From Cyanobium sp. CH-040 (GTDB taxonomy: Bacteria; Cyanobacteriota; Cyanobacteriia; PCC-6307; Cyanobiaceae), in contig NZ_JAGQCJ010000006.1 of NCBI RefSeq assembly GCF_024346135.1, positions 62,001-126,000 on the forward strand: a stretch of 64,000 nt of DNA. Direction: 5' to 3'. The notes beneath the pieces are model-generated. The model was not told the origin of the DNA, ran no database searches, and worked only from the letters and a program-made list of their open reading frames with translations. This document shows positions 1-8,493 of the stretch, piece by piece. Position 1 is the stretch's first letter. Every line of letters begins with the position of its first letter. The position numbers and the translations under genes are program-made.

Positions 1-528
1 CTGAGGCTGCAGGAGTTCAGGGCAAGGGAGCAGCAGCTGTCTGAGCAACAGCTGGCCCTGGAGGAGGCGCTCCTGGAGACGGCGCTTCCCTACAACTGCG
101 AGCACGTGGTGCCGCAGTCCTGGTTCGACCGGCGGGAACCGATGCGCGGCGACCTGCACCACCTGTTCACCTGCGAGATGCGCTGCAACAGCTTCCGAGG
201 CAACTGTCCCTACATCAGCTTCGCGGACCCTCGGGAGGCCGTGATGGACCAGTGCGGCAGGCGGGAGGGACGCGACTTCGAGCCCCAGCGCGGGCGTGGC
301 ACCGTGGCCCGGGCGGTGCTCTACTTCCTGCTCCGCTACCCGGGGATGGTGGGCGACAAGCCGGGCGAGATGCCCCTTGAGCGGCTTCCCACCCTGATCG
401 CTTGGCACCGGGAGGAGCCGCCGGACCTCTACGAACGCCACCGCAACGCGGCCATCCAGGCCGCCCAGGGCAACCGCAATCCTCTCATCGACCGGCCCGA
501 ATGGGCTGAGCGCATCACCTTCCGCTGA
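1..528 (+). CDS. Endonuclease I family nuclease (5' end outside window)
   Basis: The reading frame is open from base 1, so the start lies upstream; 175 residues are visible. Family signatures are the His-Me-finger core CEHVVPQSWF (catalytic His about residue 35 of the visible part), then HHLFTCEMRCNSFRGN, RGTVARAVLYF and the C-terminal QGNRNPLIDRPE. These match the EndA / Bacillus intracellular nuclease family, metal-dependent nucleases that cut DNA (sometimes RNA) without sequence specificity and are usually secreted. Any signal peptide would be in the missing part. The stop lies 10 bp before the next gene, so the two may be co-transcribed. Family assignment is strong; the biological role (nutrient scavenging or DNA-uptake barrier) is unknown. 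Confidence 0.9.
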   Translation: MRLQEFRAREQQLSEQQLALEEALLETALPYNCEHVVPQSWFDRREPMRGDLHHLFTCEMRCNSFRGNCPYISFADPREAVMDQCGRREGRDFEPQRGRGTVARAVLYFLLRYPGMVGDKPGEMPLERLPTLIAWHREEPPDLYERHRNAAIQAAQGNRNPLIDRPEWAERITFR

Positions 529-538
529 GCACACCGCC

Positions 539-1555
539 ATGGCCCAACCGATCAGCCTTCGAGACCTGGAGCAGAAATTCCTCGATCTGGACATCCCGGA
601 GCAGGAACTCGCCGACTACGTGGAGATCCGGCCGGAGCGTTCAAGACCCTTCGCCCCCGCCCTGGCCCCACGGGCGGACAGCGTGGACCTGCAACCGCCG
701 CTGGGCGGACCGGCGATCCGGGCGGAGCTGCTGGGCGATGTGGTGAACCGGCTGGCAAAGGAACGGCGGCGTCGCCAGTTCGAGCGGGATCTGAGCCGCC
801 GCCCGGCGCTGCCCACGATCTATGCGGAAGGGGATTCCTGGTTCCAGTTCCCTGTGTTCATCGAGGAGCTGATCGACCATCTCGGCGCGCAGTTCAACAT
901 TCACTGCACCAGCACCGCCGGCGACACCCTCCAGAACATGCTGTTCGACAGGCCGGAGTATCTGACCGAGCTCAAGCGGCTGATCTTTCTGCGTGGCCTG
1001 GATGTGCGCGGCTTCTTCTTTTCCGGTGCCGGCAATGACGTCATCGGCGAGGGGAAGGATGGAGTGCCTGCCCTGGAGACTCTCGTGCGCCCCTTCGACG
1101 CCGCCCAGACGCCCGCCTGGCACCTGGATACCCCGGAGTGCCGGGAGCGGCTGGAGTTCATCGAATCGGCCTACCGGCGCCTGTTCGACAGCGTCGAAGA
1201 GGTGTTCTCGGTGCTCGCCTATCCGCGCTTGAAGATCTATGTCCATGGCTACGACTACGTGCAGGTGCGCAGCCTGCCCGACGGCGATCCCCATAGGCCG
1301 GTCTGGGCCCGCGACTGGACGGGAGGCCCCCTACGGGCGAAGGGGTTTACCGACAACGCCTTCGGCAGCGCTGTGTTGAGGGAACTCCTGGATCGTCTGA
1401 ACAGCCTCACCGAGCGCGTCTGCGCAGCGTATGCGCGAGGGGTGTATGTGAATCTGCGCGGATCGATCCTGCCCAGCCAGTGGGCCGATGAGCTGCACGC
1501 CACCAGCCAGGGCTACAAGGCAGCTGCCAGCCGATTCCTGAGCCATGTGCTCTGA
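539..1555 (+). CDS. SGNH/GDSL-type hydrolase-like protein
   Basis: A 338-residue protein with the spaced blocks of an SGNH hydrolase: YAEGDSWF with the candidate nucleophile Ser at about 100, GAGND with Asn about 166, and DELH near the C-terminus (Asp about 317, His about 320) for the catalytic triad. Such enzymes hydrolyse esters of lipids, sugars or acylated polymers; the substrate cannot be told from sequence. No signal peptide or membrane segment is apparent, and the first 90 residues are charged and Pro-rich. It follows the nuclease gene by 10 bp. Its stop falls inside a 14-bp tandem repeat. The hydrolase fold is well supported by three motifs; the exact family is not. Confidence 0.72.
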   Translation: MAQPISLRDLEQKFLDLDIPEQELADYVEIRPERSRPFAPALAPRADSVDLQPPLGGPAIRAELLGDVVNRLAKERRRRQFERDLSRRPALPTIYAEGDSWFQFPVFIEELIDHLGAQFNIHCTSTAGDTLQNMLFDRPEYLTELKRLIFLRGLDVRGFFFSGAGNDVIGEGKDGVPALETLVRPFDAAQTPAWHLDTPECRERLEFIESAYRRLFDSVEEVFSVLAYPRLKIYVHGYDYVQVRSLPDGDPHRPVWARDWTGGPLRAKGFTDNAFGSAVLRELLDRLNSLTERVCAAYARGVYVNLRGSILPSQWADELHATSQGYKAAASRFLSHVL

Positions 1556-1581
1556 GCCATGTGCTCTGAGCCATGTGCGGT
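1540..1581. repeat. 14-bp tandem repeat, three copies, across a stop codon
   Basis: Three head-to-tail copies of gagccatgtgctct (the third ends in ggt) start in the last codons of the SGNH gene and include its TGA. The repeat adds extra in-frame stops after the first, so it probably arose by replication slippage at the gene end. Confidence 0.85.
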
Positions 1582-1629
1582 GAGCCGGAGCCACGCTCCC
1601 CCCAACGAAGTCCTATCTGGTGAGCACCA

Positions 1630-2409
1630 TCAGCGAAGAGTCGGCGTATCCGGCGAGATCCGAACTCCAGGAATTCGATCAATCCTGCCGGCGGGCCCGG
1701 GAGGCCCCTGGGGACCCGGAGGACCCTGGGGACCCTGGGGGCCCCTCGGACCCACAGGGCAATTGGCTGGACAGACTCCATCTCGCCCATCACTGCCGCG
1801 CGGCCCCTGCAGTCCACGTGGCCCGGGTTCCCCCTGCGGGCCCTGAGGCCCTACCTCGCCACGCAGCCCCTCCGGACCGCGCACTCCAGGCTCTCCCTTC
1901 TGCCCCTGGGGTCCAGGGCTGCCCCGCTGACCTTCCGGACCAGGGGGGCCAGGAGGTCCAGGCTGACCGGGTAGCCCCTGGTCTCCTCTGGGAACAACAA
2001 TGTCGACCACCTCACGATCGCCGGTGGAATAGACCACCAACAGCTGATTGTCTTCAGTCCCAGAGATGCTGGATATCCCTCTACCAGGCCGACCCGGAAT
2101 GCCCCCTGATTCTTCGATCCTTGTCTGCAATGCCTCGATTTCGCTTGAAACTCCAGAGCAAAGCTCGCGGGTGCTCACCTCGTCGCCAAGTCGCACCGCA
2201 ACCGCCCTTGACATGGCATAAAACCCACTACAGAGCAAAGACAGCAGAAAAACAATCAGCCCAAGATTGGCAATAACCACACTCCAGTTTCCCCGCTGGG
2301 CATTGTAGTTGATGTACTGAACGTAGTCTCTGCCCGCCTGAATAATGTCTCGACCAGCGATCGCCCTTTGTACAATCTCTGGACTAGGCATTGTTTCCGG
2401 AGATTCCAT
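1630..2409 (-). CDS. Membrane-anchored collagen-like protein
   Basis: 259 residues in three parts. The N-terminus carries [12 protein letters not shown] at about 19-30. One membrane segment spans about 43-65. After a short Cys-containing linker comes a long Gly-X-Y collagen-like run (about 142-212 and 219-241), interrupted by CPANCP (about 213-218). Bacterial collagen-like tracts form triple helices and are usually exposed outside the cytoplasm, so a type II topology with the collagen tail outside is likely. The N-terminal motif recurs in the neighbour transcribed just before it (56-bp gap), pointing to a two-gene unit. The 5' half is less GC-rich than surrounding genes. Function is unknown; the motif is discussed under findings. 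Confidence 0.8.
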   Translation of the reverse strand: MESPETMPSPEIVQRAIAGRDIIQAGRDYVQYINYNAQRGNWSVVIANLGLIVFLLSLLCSGFYAMSRAVAVRLGDEVSTRELCSGVSSEIEALQTRIEESGGIPGRPGRGISSISGTEDNQLLVVYSTGDREVVDIVVPRGDQGLPGQPGPPGPPGPEGQRGSPGPQGQKGEPGVRGPEGLRGEVGPQGPQGEPGPRGLQGPRGSDGRDGVCPANCPVGPRGPQGPQGPPGPQGPPGPAGRIDRIPGVRISPDTPTLR

Positions 2410-2465
2410 TGGATAAAGGCGAGTAGAATTGATCTCCTGAGGATGCCAGTCAATACTGAAAGCCC

Positions 2466-2723
2466 TTACTTGGCGGTGTTCGTCTCGGCAGGGCGGTCTC
2501 GCTGTGAGTTCACGAAGTCCTGAATCTTGTTGATGCCAAATGCCGCCGCCATCCCACCAAAGACCACCATGAGAGTGATCATCAGAGTTATTTTTGTTCG
2601 ATTCTTGGATCCTGAAACATAGTCTCGGCCAGCCTGTGTCGCATCTCGACCTGCAGAGCCGATGCTCTGGTGCACTGCAGGGCGTTCATCGGAGTCTCTG
2701 GTGCTTTCAGGAGGAGTTTTCAT
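2466..2723 (-). CDS. Small membrane protein sharing the QAGRDYV motif
   Basis: The ATG at 2723 (preceded by an A/G-rich stretch) gives an 85-residue protein; the frame runs further upstream but without sensible sequence. It has a polar N-terminus, [12 protein letters not shown] at about 25-36, one membrane segment at about 44-64 and a short charged tail. Ten of twelve motif residues match the collagen-like protein encoded immediately downstream, so the two probably assemble or signal together through this segment. The region is AT-richer than the flanks. I do not recognise the family; a role as partner or adaptor is inference only. Confidence 0.6.
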   Translation of the reverse strand: MKTPPESTRDSDERPAVHQSIGSAGRDATQAGRDYVSGSKNRTKITLMITLMVVFGGMAAAFGINKIQDFVNSQRDRPAETNTAK

Positions 2724-2981
2724 CCTTCTATCTCTTCTTGCTGGGCAAGATGGCTGACGATGGGCAATGGGAACACGACCCTCCATCTCTCTAGCCACCG
2801 CACCTGGAACAGGCAACTCCTTTCGATGGCGTGCAAAGCCTCCGGGATGCCCCTCGGCGGCTTCTCGCCGGACTGGCCGGGGGCTCGGGGCAGGGGCCTC
2901 CGGCGTCAACCGGATCTTCAAGCGATCCCTGTGGCCAGCCGGGACCGGCGGCCCGAGCATGGGAGCAGAGGCCCGTCCGCG

Positions 2982-4688
2982 ATGGCTCCGGCCAGCACTC
3001 CACCGAGACTGAGCCCGGGCCACGCCTCCCCCCTGGGCGCCACGGTGACGCTGGAGGGGGTGAACTTCAGCGTGTATTCCAAATACGCCACGGCCGTGGA
3101 GCTGCTGCTGTTCGAGCACGGCGAGGCGGCGGCTCCCAGCCTGGTGCTACCACTCGATCCCTGCTGGCACCGCACCTACCACTACTGGCATGTTCACGTG
3201 GAGGGGATCGGTCCAGGCCAGATCTACGGCTACCGGGTGAGCGGCCCCTGGCAGCCGGAGCGGGGCCTGCGCTTCGATGGCGCCAACCTGCTGCTCGATC
3301 CCTACGCCCCGGCCGTGCTGGTGCCGAAGGACTTCCGCCGCCGCCCGGGACGCTCCAGCGCCACCGGCCTGGCGGGCTCGATGAAGAGCGTGGTGGCCGA
3401 CCTGGCGGCCTTCGACTGGGAGGGCGACCGGCCCCTGCAGCGGCCGCGCCGCGAAACCGTGATCTACGAGCTGCACGTGCGCGGCTTCACCCGCCATCCC
3501 AGCTCGGAGGTGGCGGCGGATCGGGCCGGCACCTATCTGGGGTTGATCGAGAAGATCCCCTATCTGCAGGAGCTGGGCGTCACGGCGGTGGAGCTGCTGC
3601 CGGTGCAGCAGTTCGACCCTCTGGACGCGCCCGCCGGCCGCCGCAACTACTGGGGCTACGCACCGGTGTCGCTGCTGGCGGTGCACAGCGGCTACGGCTG
3701 CAGCGGCGAGCCCCTGGAGGCGCTGGATGAGTTCCGCACGATGGTGAAGGCCCTGCACCGCGCCGGCATCGAGGTGATCGTGGATGTGGTGTTCAACCAC
3801 ACTGCCGAAGGTGACGAGCGGGGCCCCGGCTTCTGCTTCCGGGGTCTGGCCAACGAGGCCTATTACCACCTGCTTCCCGGCGGCGGCTACGCCGACTACA
3901 GCGGCTGCGGCAACACCCTCAATGCCAACCACCAGATGCTGCGCCGGATGATCCGCCACAGCCTGCGCCACTGGGTGCAGAACCTGCACGTGGACGGCTT
4001 CCGCTTCGATCTGGCATCGGTGCTGGCTCGCGACGAGCAGGGCCAGATGGCCAGGCTGCCGGCGGTGCTCTGGGACCTGGAGACCGATCCGGTGCTGGCC
4101 GGCACCAAGCTCATCGCCGAGGCCTGGGACGCCGCCGGCCTCTACCAGGTGGGGTCGTTCATCGGCGACAGCTGGCAGGAGTGGAACGGCCGCTTCCGCG
4201 ACGACATCCGCCGCTTCGTGAAGAGCGATGCCGGGCAGGTGCCGATGGCGGCGCTGCGCCTGCTGGGCAGCCCCGACATCTACGGGCATGAGGAACGCGA
4301 AGCCGAGCAGAGCGTGAACTTCATCACCTGCCACGACGGCTTCACCCTTGCCGATCTGGTCAGTTACAACCACAAGCACAACGAGGCCAACGGCGAGAGC
4401 AACCGCGACGGCAGCGACGACAACGCCAGCTGGAACTGCGGGGTGGAGGGGCCCACGGAGGATCCGGCGGTGCTGGAACTGCGGCGCCGCCAGGTGCGCA
4501 ACCTGCTGACGATGCTGCTGCTGACGATGCTGCTGCTGGCGGTGGGTACCCCCATGCTCTCGATGGGCGATGAGGTGCTGCGCAGCCAGCGGGGCAACGA
4601 CAACGCTTACTGCTGGGATGACCCCCTGACCTGGTTCGACTGGGGGATTCGGCGTTCACGGTGGAGCCGCGCTCCACGGTGGTGCTGA
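2982..4688 (+). CDS. glgX: Glycogen debranching enzyme GlgX, C-terminally truncated
   Basis: GH13 isoamylase-type enzyme that hydrolyses alpha-1,6 branches in glycogen. The ATG at 2982 fits the conserved start (SPLGATVTLEGVNFSVYS, CBM48 region). The catalytic barrel shows VDVVFNHT, DGFRFDLAS (nucleophile Asp), LIAEAWD (acid/base Glu) and FITCHDGF (transition-state Asp). Two lesions are visible. A 15-bp tandem duplication at 4506-4535 inserts five residues before GTPMLSMGDE. After DPLTWFDW the frame runs into nonsense (IRRSRWSRAP...) and stops at 4688, although a piece of the normal C-terminus sits in another frame just downstream. At 568 residues it lacks roughly the last 100-150 residues expected of GlgX, so it is probably non-functional or impaired. 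Confidence 0.88.
   Translation: MAPASTPPRLSPGHASPLGATVTLEGVNFSVYSKYATAVELLLFEHGEAAAPSLVLPLDPCWHRTYHYWHVHVEGIGPGQIYGYRVSGPWQPERGLRFDGANLLLDPYAPAVLVPKDFRRRPGRSSATGLAGSMKSVVADLAAFDWEGDRPLQRPRRETVIYELHVRGFTRHPSSEVAADRAGTYLGLIEKIPYLQELGVTAVELLPVQQFDPLDAPAGRRNYWGYAPVSLLAVHSGYGCSGEPLEALDEFRTMVKALHRAGIEVIVDVVFNHTAEGDERGPGFCFRGLANEAYYHLLPGGGYADYSGCGNTLNANHQMLRRMIRHSLRHWVQNLHVDGFRFDLASVLARDEQGQMARLPAVLWDLETDPVLAGTKLIAEAWDAAGLYQVGSFIGDSWQEWNGRFRDDIRRFVKSDAGQVPMAALRLLGSPDIYGHEEREAEQSVNFITCHDGFTLADLVSYNHKHNEANGESNRDGSDDNASWNCGVEGPTEDPAVLELRRRQVRNLLTMLLLTMLLLAVGTPMLSMGDEVLRSQRGNDNAYCWDDPLTWFDWGIRRSRWSRAPRWC
4506..4535. repeat. 15-bp tandem duplication in glgX
   Basis: ctgacgatgctgctg occurs twice in a row, so the protein reads LLTMLLLTMLLLAVG where family members have a single copy. 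It keeps the frame but lengthens a segment of the catalytic barrel. Confidence 0.9.
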
Positions 4689-4717
4689 TCAGCCGGATCG
4701 AGCGCACAGCGCCGTGA
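4646..4717 (+). pseudogene. glgX: Out-of-frame remnant of the GlgX C-terminus
   Basis: Read one frame off from the glgX frame, this stretch encodes DSAFTVEPRSTVVLISR followed by a few residues and TGA. It resembles the final beta-strands of GH13 debranching enzymes. It is joined directly to the catalytic domain, so the C-terminal domain appears deleted together with a frame change. It overlaps the 3' end of the convergent amidotransferase gene. Confidence 0.65.
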
Positions 4718-5423
4718 GCAGCCGCTGCAGCACAGCCTGGGCGGCTGCGTAGCGCTCGGGCGGCGCCGCCAGGATCTCCTCGGCGGACTGCACGAAGGGA
4801 GCGGCGATCAGCTCGTCGCCGCAGTGCTCCACCAGGGCGCGGGCCGCCGCGGGGGTGGTTTCCAGATGGCACTGCAGGGCGAACACGTGGGTCCCGAGCT
4901 GAAAGGCCTGGTTGGCGCATGCGGCGCTGCGGGCCAGGGGCACGGCCCCGGCAGGCAGCTCGAAGGTTTCGCCATGCCAGTGGAACACCGGCAGGGTCGG
5001 GGGAAAGGCGAAACCGTCGGCGCTGGCGGTGGCTGGCGCGGAAGCGGGTGACGCACTGGGAATGGCTTGCACCGGGAACCAGCCGATCTCGGGCTGGGGG
5101 TTGCGCAGCACGCGGGCACCGAGGGCGCTGGCGATCAGCTGGGCGCCCAGGCAGATGCCCAGCACCGGGATGCCGCGCCCGATGGCCTCGGCGAGGCAGC
5201 GCTTCTCCGCCGCCAGCCAGGGATGGACCGCCTCGTCGTTGACGCTCATCGGCCCGCCCATGGCGATCAGCAGGTCCACCGCGTCGAGATCGGGCAGCGC
5301 TTCAGAGCCCGCTGGCCAGTTCTGGAAACGGGTGACGCTGAGCTGGTGGCCGCGCTCCAGCAGCCAGGGCTCGATGCTGCCCAGGCCCTCGAAGGGCACG
5401 TGCTGAAACCAGTGGACGCGCAT
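4689..5423 (-). CDS. Class I glutamine amidotransferase (GMP synthase-like)
   Basis: The ATG at 5423 (MRVHWFQHVPFEGLG) matches the usual start of this family, giving 244 residues. It has the class I GATase layout: AMGGPMSV, the nucleophile elbow GICLGAQ (Cys), FHWHGETF in the middle and CHLETT with the His/Glu of the triad. These proteins release ammonia from glutamine or act as gamma-glutamyl hydrolases. The stand-alone form resembles YfeJ/GuaA-like proteins of unknown acceptor. It is convergent with glgX and overlaps the glgX remnant. No synthase domain partner is adjacent. Confidence 0.86.
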   Translation of the reverse strand: MRVHWFQHVPFEGLGSIEPWLLERGHQLSVTRFQNWPAGSEALPDLDAVDLLIAMGGPMSVNDEAVHPWLAAEKRCLAEAIGRGIPVLGICLGAQLIASALGARVLRNPQPEIGWFPVQAIPSASPASAPATASADGFAFPPTLPVFHWHGETFELPAGAVPLARSAACANQAFQLGTHVFALQCHLETTPAAARALVEHCGDELIAAPFVQSAEEILAAPPERYAAAQAVLQRLLTALCARSG

Positions 5424-5458
5424 CACAGCCGGCTCACACCCGCCAGCATGCCCGCGGA

Positions 5459-6112
5459 GTGTGCCGCCTGGCCGTGTCAGCAGAAACCAGCACCACCGCA
5501 TCCGCCCCGCCGGACGCCGGCCCCGACGCCCAGCGCCTCGAGCTGCTGGCCCTGCTGCGCGAGGGGGGCCGGGGCGCCGCCGGCCGCCAGGCGGCGCGCG
5601 TGCGGGAGCTGTTCCTGGCGCTGGAGCGGGCGACGCCTGCCGATCTCACCGCCCCCGGAGCCCTGCAACTGCTGGAGGGGGTGTGGGAACTGCGCTGGAG
5701 CAGCAGCAACCAGCCCTACCTGGCGGTGGCGCCCTGGATCGAGAACCTGCAGCTGCTGGCTCCCTCCCAGGGGCGGGCGATGAACCTGCTGCGGCTGCCG
5801 GGGCCCCTGGCTCCCCTGGCCGGCATCGCCGTGGAGGCCGCCATCACGGTGAACTCCACCGAGGCGACCACCACCGGGGCGAACAGCAGGCAGCGGGTGC
5901 AGGTGCGCTTCCAGCGCGGCGGCTGGCTGGGCCCGCGGCTGGGCGAGCGGCGCCTGCAGCTGCTGCGCGGGGTGCGGCAGCCCTTCCCGGCCTGGCTGGA
6001 CATCACCGTGCTCGATCCGGAGCTGCGCCTCTGCCGCGGCAATGCCGGCACTCTCTTCGCGCTGCTGCGGCGCCCCGACCTCACCCTGGAGGATCTGCTG
6101 CCGGCGACCTGA
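5459..6112 (+). CDS. PAP/fibrillin family protein
   Basis: 217 residues from a GTG at 5459 (a GTG at 5474 is also possible). The conserved core reads LEGVWELRWSSSNQP, then PWIENLQLL and GRAMNLLRLPGPLA, typical of plastid-lipid-associated proteins/fibrillins. In cyanobacteria and chloroplasts they bind hydrophobic molecules at thylakoids or lipid bodies and matter in photo-oxidative stress. The Ala/Arg-rich first 60 residues have no clear signal. This gene is one of the better pointers to a cyanobacterial host. It is divergent from the amidotransferase and convergent with the DUF2459 gene, overlapping its 3' end by about 32 bp. Confidence 0.85.
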   Translation: MCRLAVSAETSTTASAPPDAGPDAQRLELLALLREGGRGAAGRQAARVRELFLALERATPADLTAPGALQLLEGVWELRWSSSNQPYLAVAPWIENLQLLAPSQGRAMNLLRLPGPLAPLAGIAVEAAITVNSTEATTTGANSRQRVQVRFQRGGWLGPRLGERRLQLLRGVRQPFPAWLDITVLDPELRLCRGNAGTLFALLRRPDLTLEDLLPAT

Positions 6113-6749
6113 AGCCCAGCAGACGAGGCGGCACCTGGCGGCTGAACAGCACGCCCTGCGGCCGCGCCGCCAGGCCGGCGTCCCGCAGCCGCCGCAGCGT
6201 CCACCAGTTGCAGTTGCGGGGCCAGAGATAGGGGCCGTGGGCGGGGAAGAAACGCGCCGAGCGGCTGCCGGGCCAGGCCAGCGGCGCCTGACGGCCACCG
6301 CCGGGGCTGCGGCGCAGCGAACGCTCCAGGCTGGTGAGCAGGGCCTGCAGGGTGGGGGCGTCGACCCGGCGCTCGAGCACCCGCACGGCCCCCGCCAGCC
6401 GCGGCGGATCGGGGTGAGCGGCCAGGAACAGCACCGAGTCGGTGGGCAGGAAGAGGGTGGCCGCCACGGCATGGGGCCGCCGCTCGCCGGCGGCGTAGTA
6501 GCGCCGGTCGCCCCAGGCGAATTCCAGAAACGGCGCCGTCTCGGCGCCGGGGGGACCGAGGCGCCAGCCCGGCGGCTGCTCCACCACGATCGCGGTGTGC
6601 AGCCCCCAGTCGACCACCAGCAGCCGGTAGGGGCCGGGCGGTGGCGGCGGCAGCGGCGCCAGGGCGGCGCGCGGCTCGGGCAGCACCGCGGCGTGCAGCA
6701 GCGGCCAGCCCACCAGGGCCAGCAGGATCAGACCGCCGTTTCCACCCAC
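6081..6749 (-). CDS. DUF2459 family protein
   Basis: The core contains VVDWGLHTAIVV, FLEFAWGDRRYY, a region on tolerated threshold residues around LPTDSVLFL, and a C-terminal ARFFPAHGPYLWPRNCNWWT segment, matching the DUF2459 family of unknown function. Part of the fold suggests a hydrolase-like protein with conserved His/Cys. A GTG at 6749 gives about 222 residues with one N-terminal membrane segment, so the domain probably faces the periplasm. The start overlaps the end of the amylase gene by about 22 bp, indicating translational coupling in an amylase-DUF2459 unit. The longer frame upstream reads as a shadow of the amylase. Confidence 0.72.
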   Translation of the reverse strand: MGGNGGLILLALVGWPLLHAAVLPEPRAALAPLPPPPPGPYRLLVVDWGLHTAIVVEQPPGWRLGPPGAETAPFLEFAWGDRRYYAAGERRPHAVAATLFLPTDSVLFLAAHPDPPRLAGAVRVLERRVDAPTLQALLTSLERSLRRSPGGGRQAPLAWPGSRSARFFPAHGPYLWPRNCNWWTLRRLRDAGLAARPQGVLFSRQVPPRLLGFRSPAADPPG

Positions 6750-8386
6750 ACCGAGAGCGAGCCGGGCGGACAGCGGAACTCGGCCCAGCCGTGCTCGTTG
6801 GTGCGGATCACCTCGCGCCGGTGCTCGGTGATGTCGATGTAGCTGGCGTTCGGCCTGCCGGTGGACATCCACTTCCAGCCCTCGCCGCCGTTGCTCATCA
6901 GCACCGCCAGGCCGCGGGGATGGGCGGGGGTGCCGAGGCGGGTCCAGCCGATGCAGGTGGGGTGGTCGAACCAGTCGTGCTGCTCGCCGTAGGCGTGGTC
7001 GCGGCGGGCGGCCAGCAGGCGGTCGAGGATCCAGCGGTGGCTCACCAGCACCACATCGTGCTGCTGGCCGTCATGGCCGCGGTCGCGGTAGTGGGCGCCC
7101 TCGTAGTCGGGCAGGAACAGGCAGGGATAGCCCTCGCGGCGCAGCAGGATGAAGGCATAGGCCAGGGGCTTGAACCAGGGCTCCACCACCGATTCCAGGG
7201 CCTGCAGGGGCTGGGTGTCGTGGTTCTCCACCAGCGTCACCGCCAGGTGGGGCAGGTGGCGCATCAGGGTGCCGTCCAGCAGGCGGCGCAGGTCGTAGCC
7301 CGATCCGGCCCGGCTGGCCACGTGGAAGTTGTGGTGCAGGGGCGCGTCGAACAGATGGATGCGCCCGCCGGTGTGGGAGGCGTACCAGCTGAGCGTGGCC
7401 AGGCTGGTGGTCCAGTACTCGCCCACCACGAACAGGTCGCGGCCAGCGTGGGCCTCCACGTGGTCGATCCAGTCGGCGAAGAAACCGCCGCCGATGTGCT
7501 TGATGGCGTCGAGGCGGAAGCCGTCCACGCCCACCGTGTCGAGCATCCAGGTGCCCCAGTGCTTGAGGGCGTCGCGCACCTCCGGATGGTCGATGTCGAG
7601 ATCGCAGCCCATCAGGTAGTCGTAGTTGCCGCGCTCCAGATCGACGTTGTCGTCGAAGGCCTTGCCCTCGATCCGCCACACCGCCTGGAAGCCGGGCTCG
7701 AGGCTGTTGTAGTCGACGGCGTCGAAGTGCCACCAGTGCCACTGCATGGCGGAGTGGGCGCCGGCGCGGGCGGGGTAGGTGTAGCGGGTCCAGCCGCGGA
7801 TCCGCCGCTCCTCGCCGAGGGCATGGAAGCGGTTGTGGGGGTCGTAGGGGGTGGCGTTGAACTCCTCCTCGGCGTCAGCCCCCATCAGGTGGTTGAACAC
7901 GGCATCGGCGATCACCTGGATGCCGGCGCCGCGGCAGGCGGCCACAGCGGCCAGGTACTCGGCGCGGGTGCCGTATTTGGTGGCCACCGTGCCCCGCTGA
8001 TCGAACTCGCCCAGGTCGTAGGGGTCGTAGATGCCGTAGCCCACATCCAGGCGACCCGCCAGGCCCTTGCCCGCCGGCGGCAGCCACAGGGCCGTGATGC
8101 CGGCCTCGGCCAGGGCGGGCGCCTGCTGCTCCAGGCGCCGCCAGTGGCCCGCATCGGCCGGGGTGTACCAGTGGAAGGCCTGCATCAGCACGCCGTTGAT
8201 GTCGGCGGGCGCGGAGCTGGGTGTGGAGGTCATGCGGGGTTGGGGACGGGGCTGGGGGGAGGTGAGGGATGGGCGGAGTCCCGGGCCCCAGCGCGCGGCG
8301 GCGGTGGCTCCAGCCCCGCCGGCGATGGCGGCCAGGAACCGGCGTCTGGACAGCGTGCGAAGGGTCAACCGCGGACCCGGAGTCAT
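6728..8386 (-). CDS. Alpha-amylase (GH13) with Tat signal
   Basis: 552 residues. The start is supported by AGGAG six bases before the ATG. The N-terminus has a twin-arginine signal (SRRRFLAAIAGGAG), so the enzyme is exported folded. The barrel has all GH13 landmarks: DAVFNH, GVDGFRLDAIKH (nucleophile Asp), FVVGEYW (acid/base Glu) and LVENHDTQ (third Asp), with a C-terminal beta domain ending SVWVETAV. The pattern is closest to the bacterial liquefying (GH13 subfamily 5) amylases acting on alpha-1,4 glucans. The first gene of a unit with DUF2459. Export in an autotroph suggests use of external or periplasmic glucan. Confidence 0.93.
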   Translation of the reverse strand: MTPGPRLTLRTLSRRRFLAAIAGGAGATAAARWGPGLRPSLTSPQPRPQPRMTSTPSSAPADINGVLMQAFHWYTPADAGHWRRLEQQAPALAEAGITALWLPPAGKGLAGRLDVGYGIYDPYDLGEFDQRGTVATKYGTRAEYLAAVAACRGAGIQVIADAVFNHLMGADAEEEFNATPYDPHNRFHALGEERRIRGWTRYTYPARAGAHSAMQWHWWHFDAVDYNSLEPGFQAVWRIEGKAFDDNVDLERGNYDYLMGCDLDIDHPEVRDALKHWGTWMLDTVGVDGFRLDAIKHIGGGFFADWIDHVEAHAGRDLFVVGEYWTTSLATLSWYASHTGGRIHLFDAPLHHNFHVASRAGSGYDLRRLLDGTLMRHLPHLAVTLVENHDTQPLQALESVVEPWFKPLAYAFILLRREGYPCLFLPDYEGAHYRDRGHDGQQHDVVLVSHRWILDRLLAARRDHAYGEQHDWFDHPTCIGWTRLGTPAHPRGLAVLMSNGGEGWKWMSTGRPNASYIDITEHRREVIRTNEHGWAEFRCPPGSLSVWVETAV

Positions 8387-8493
8387 GCGGCGCTCCTGAA
8401 CGGGGAGCCTGAAGGAAGGCTAGGCACGCGGTCAGGGCTGACATCCACATGCGGCCACCGCAGAGTGGCGGCAGAGCAAGCCGCGATCGGGCC

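Noticed and set aside
1620-2276. Plus-strand frame with Gly/Pro runs opposite the collagen gene
   Set aside because: The Gly-X-Y period on the minus strand creates Pro/Gly-like text on the plus strand; the minus frame has the transmembrane and conserved motif.
3147-4379. 410-codon minus-strand frame inside glgX
   Set aside because: It is opposite a gene with clear catalytic motifs and has only His/Gln/Val-rich sequence.
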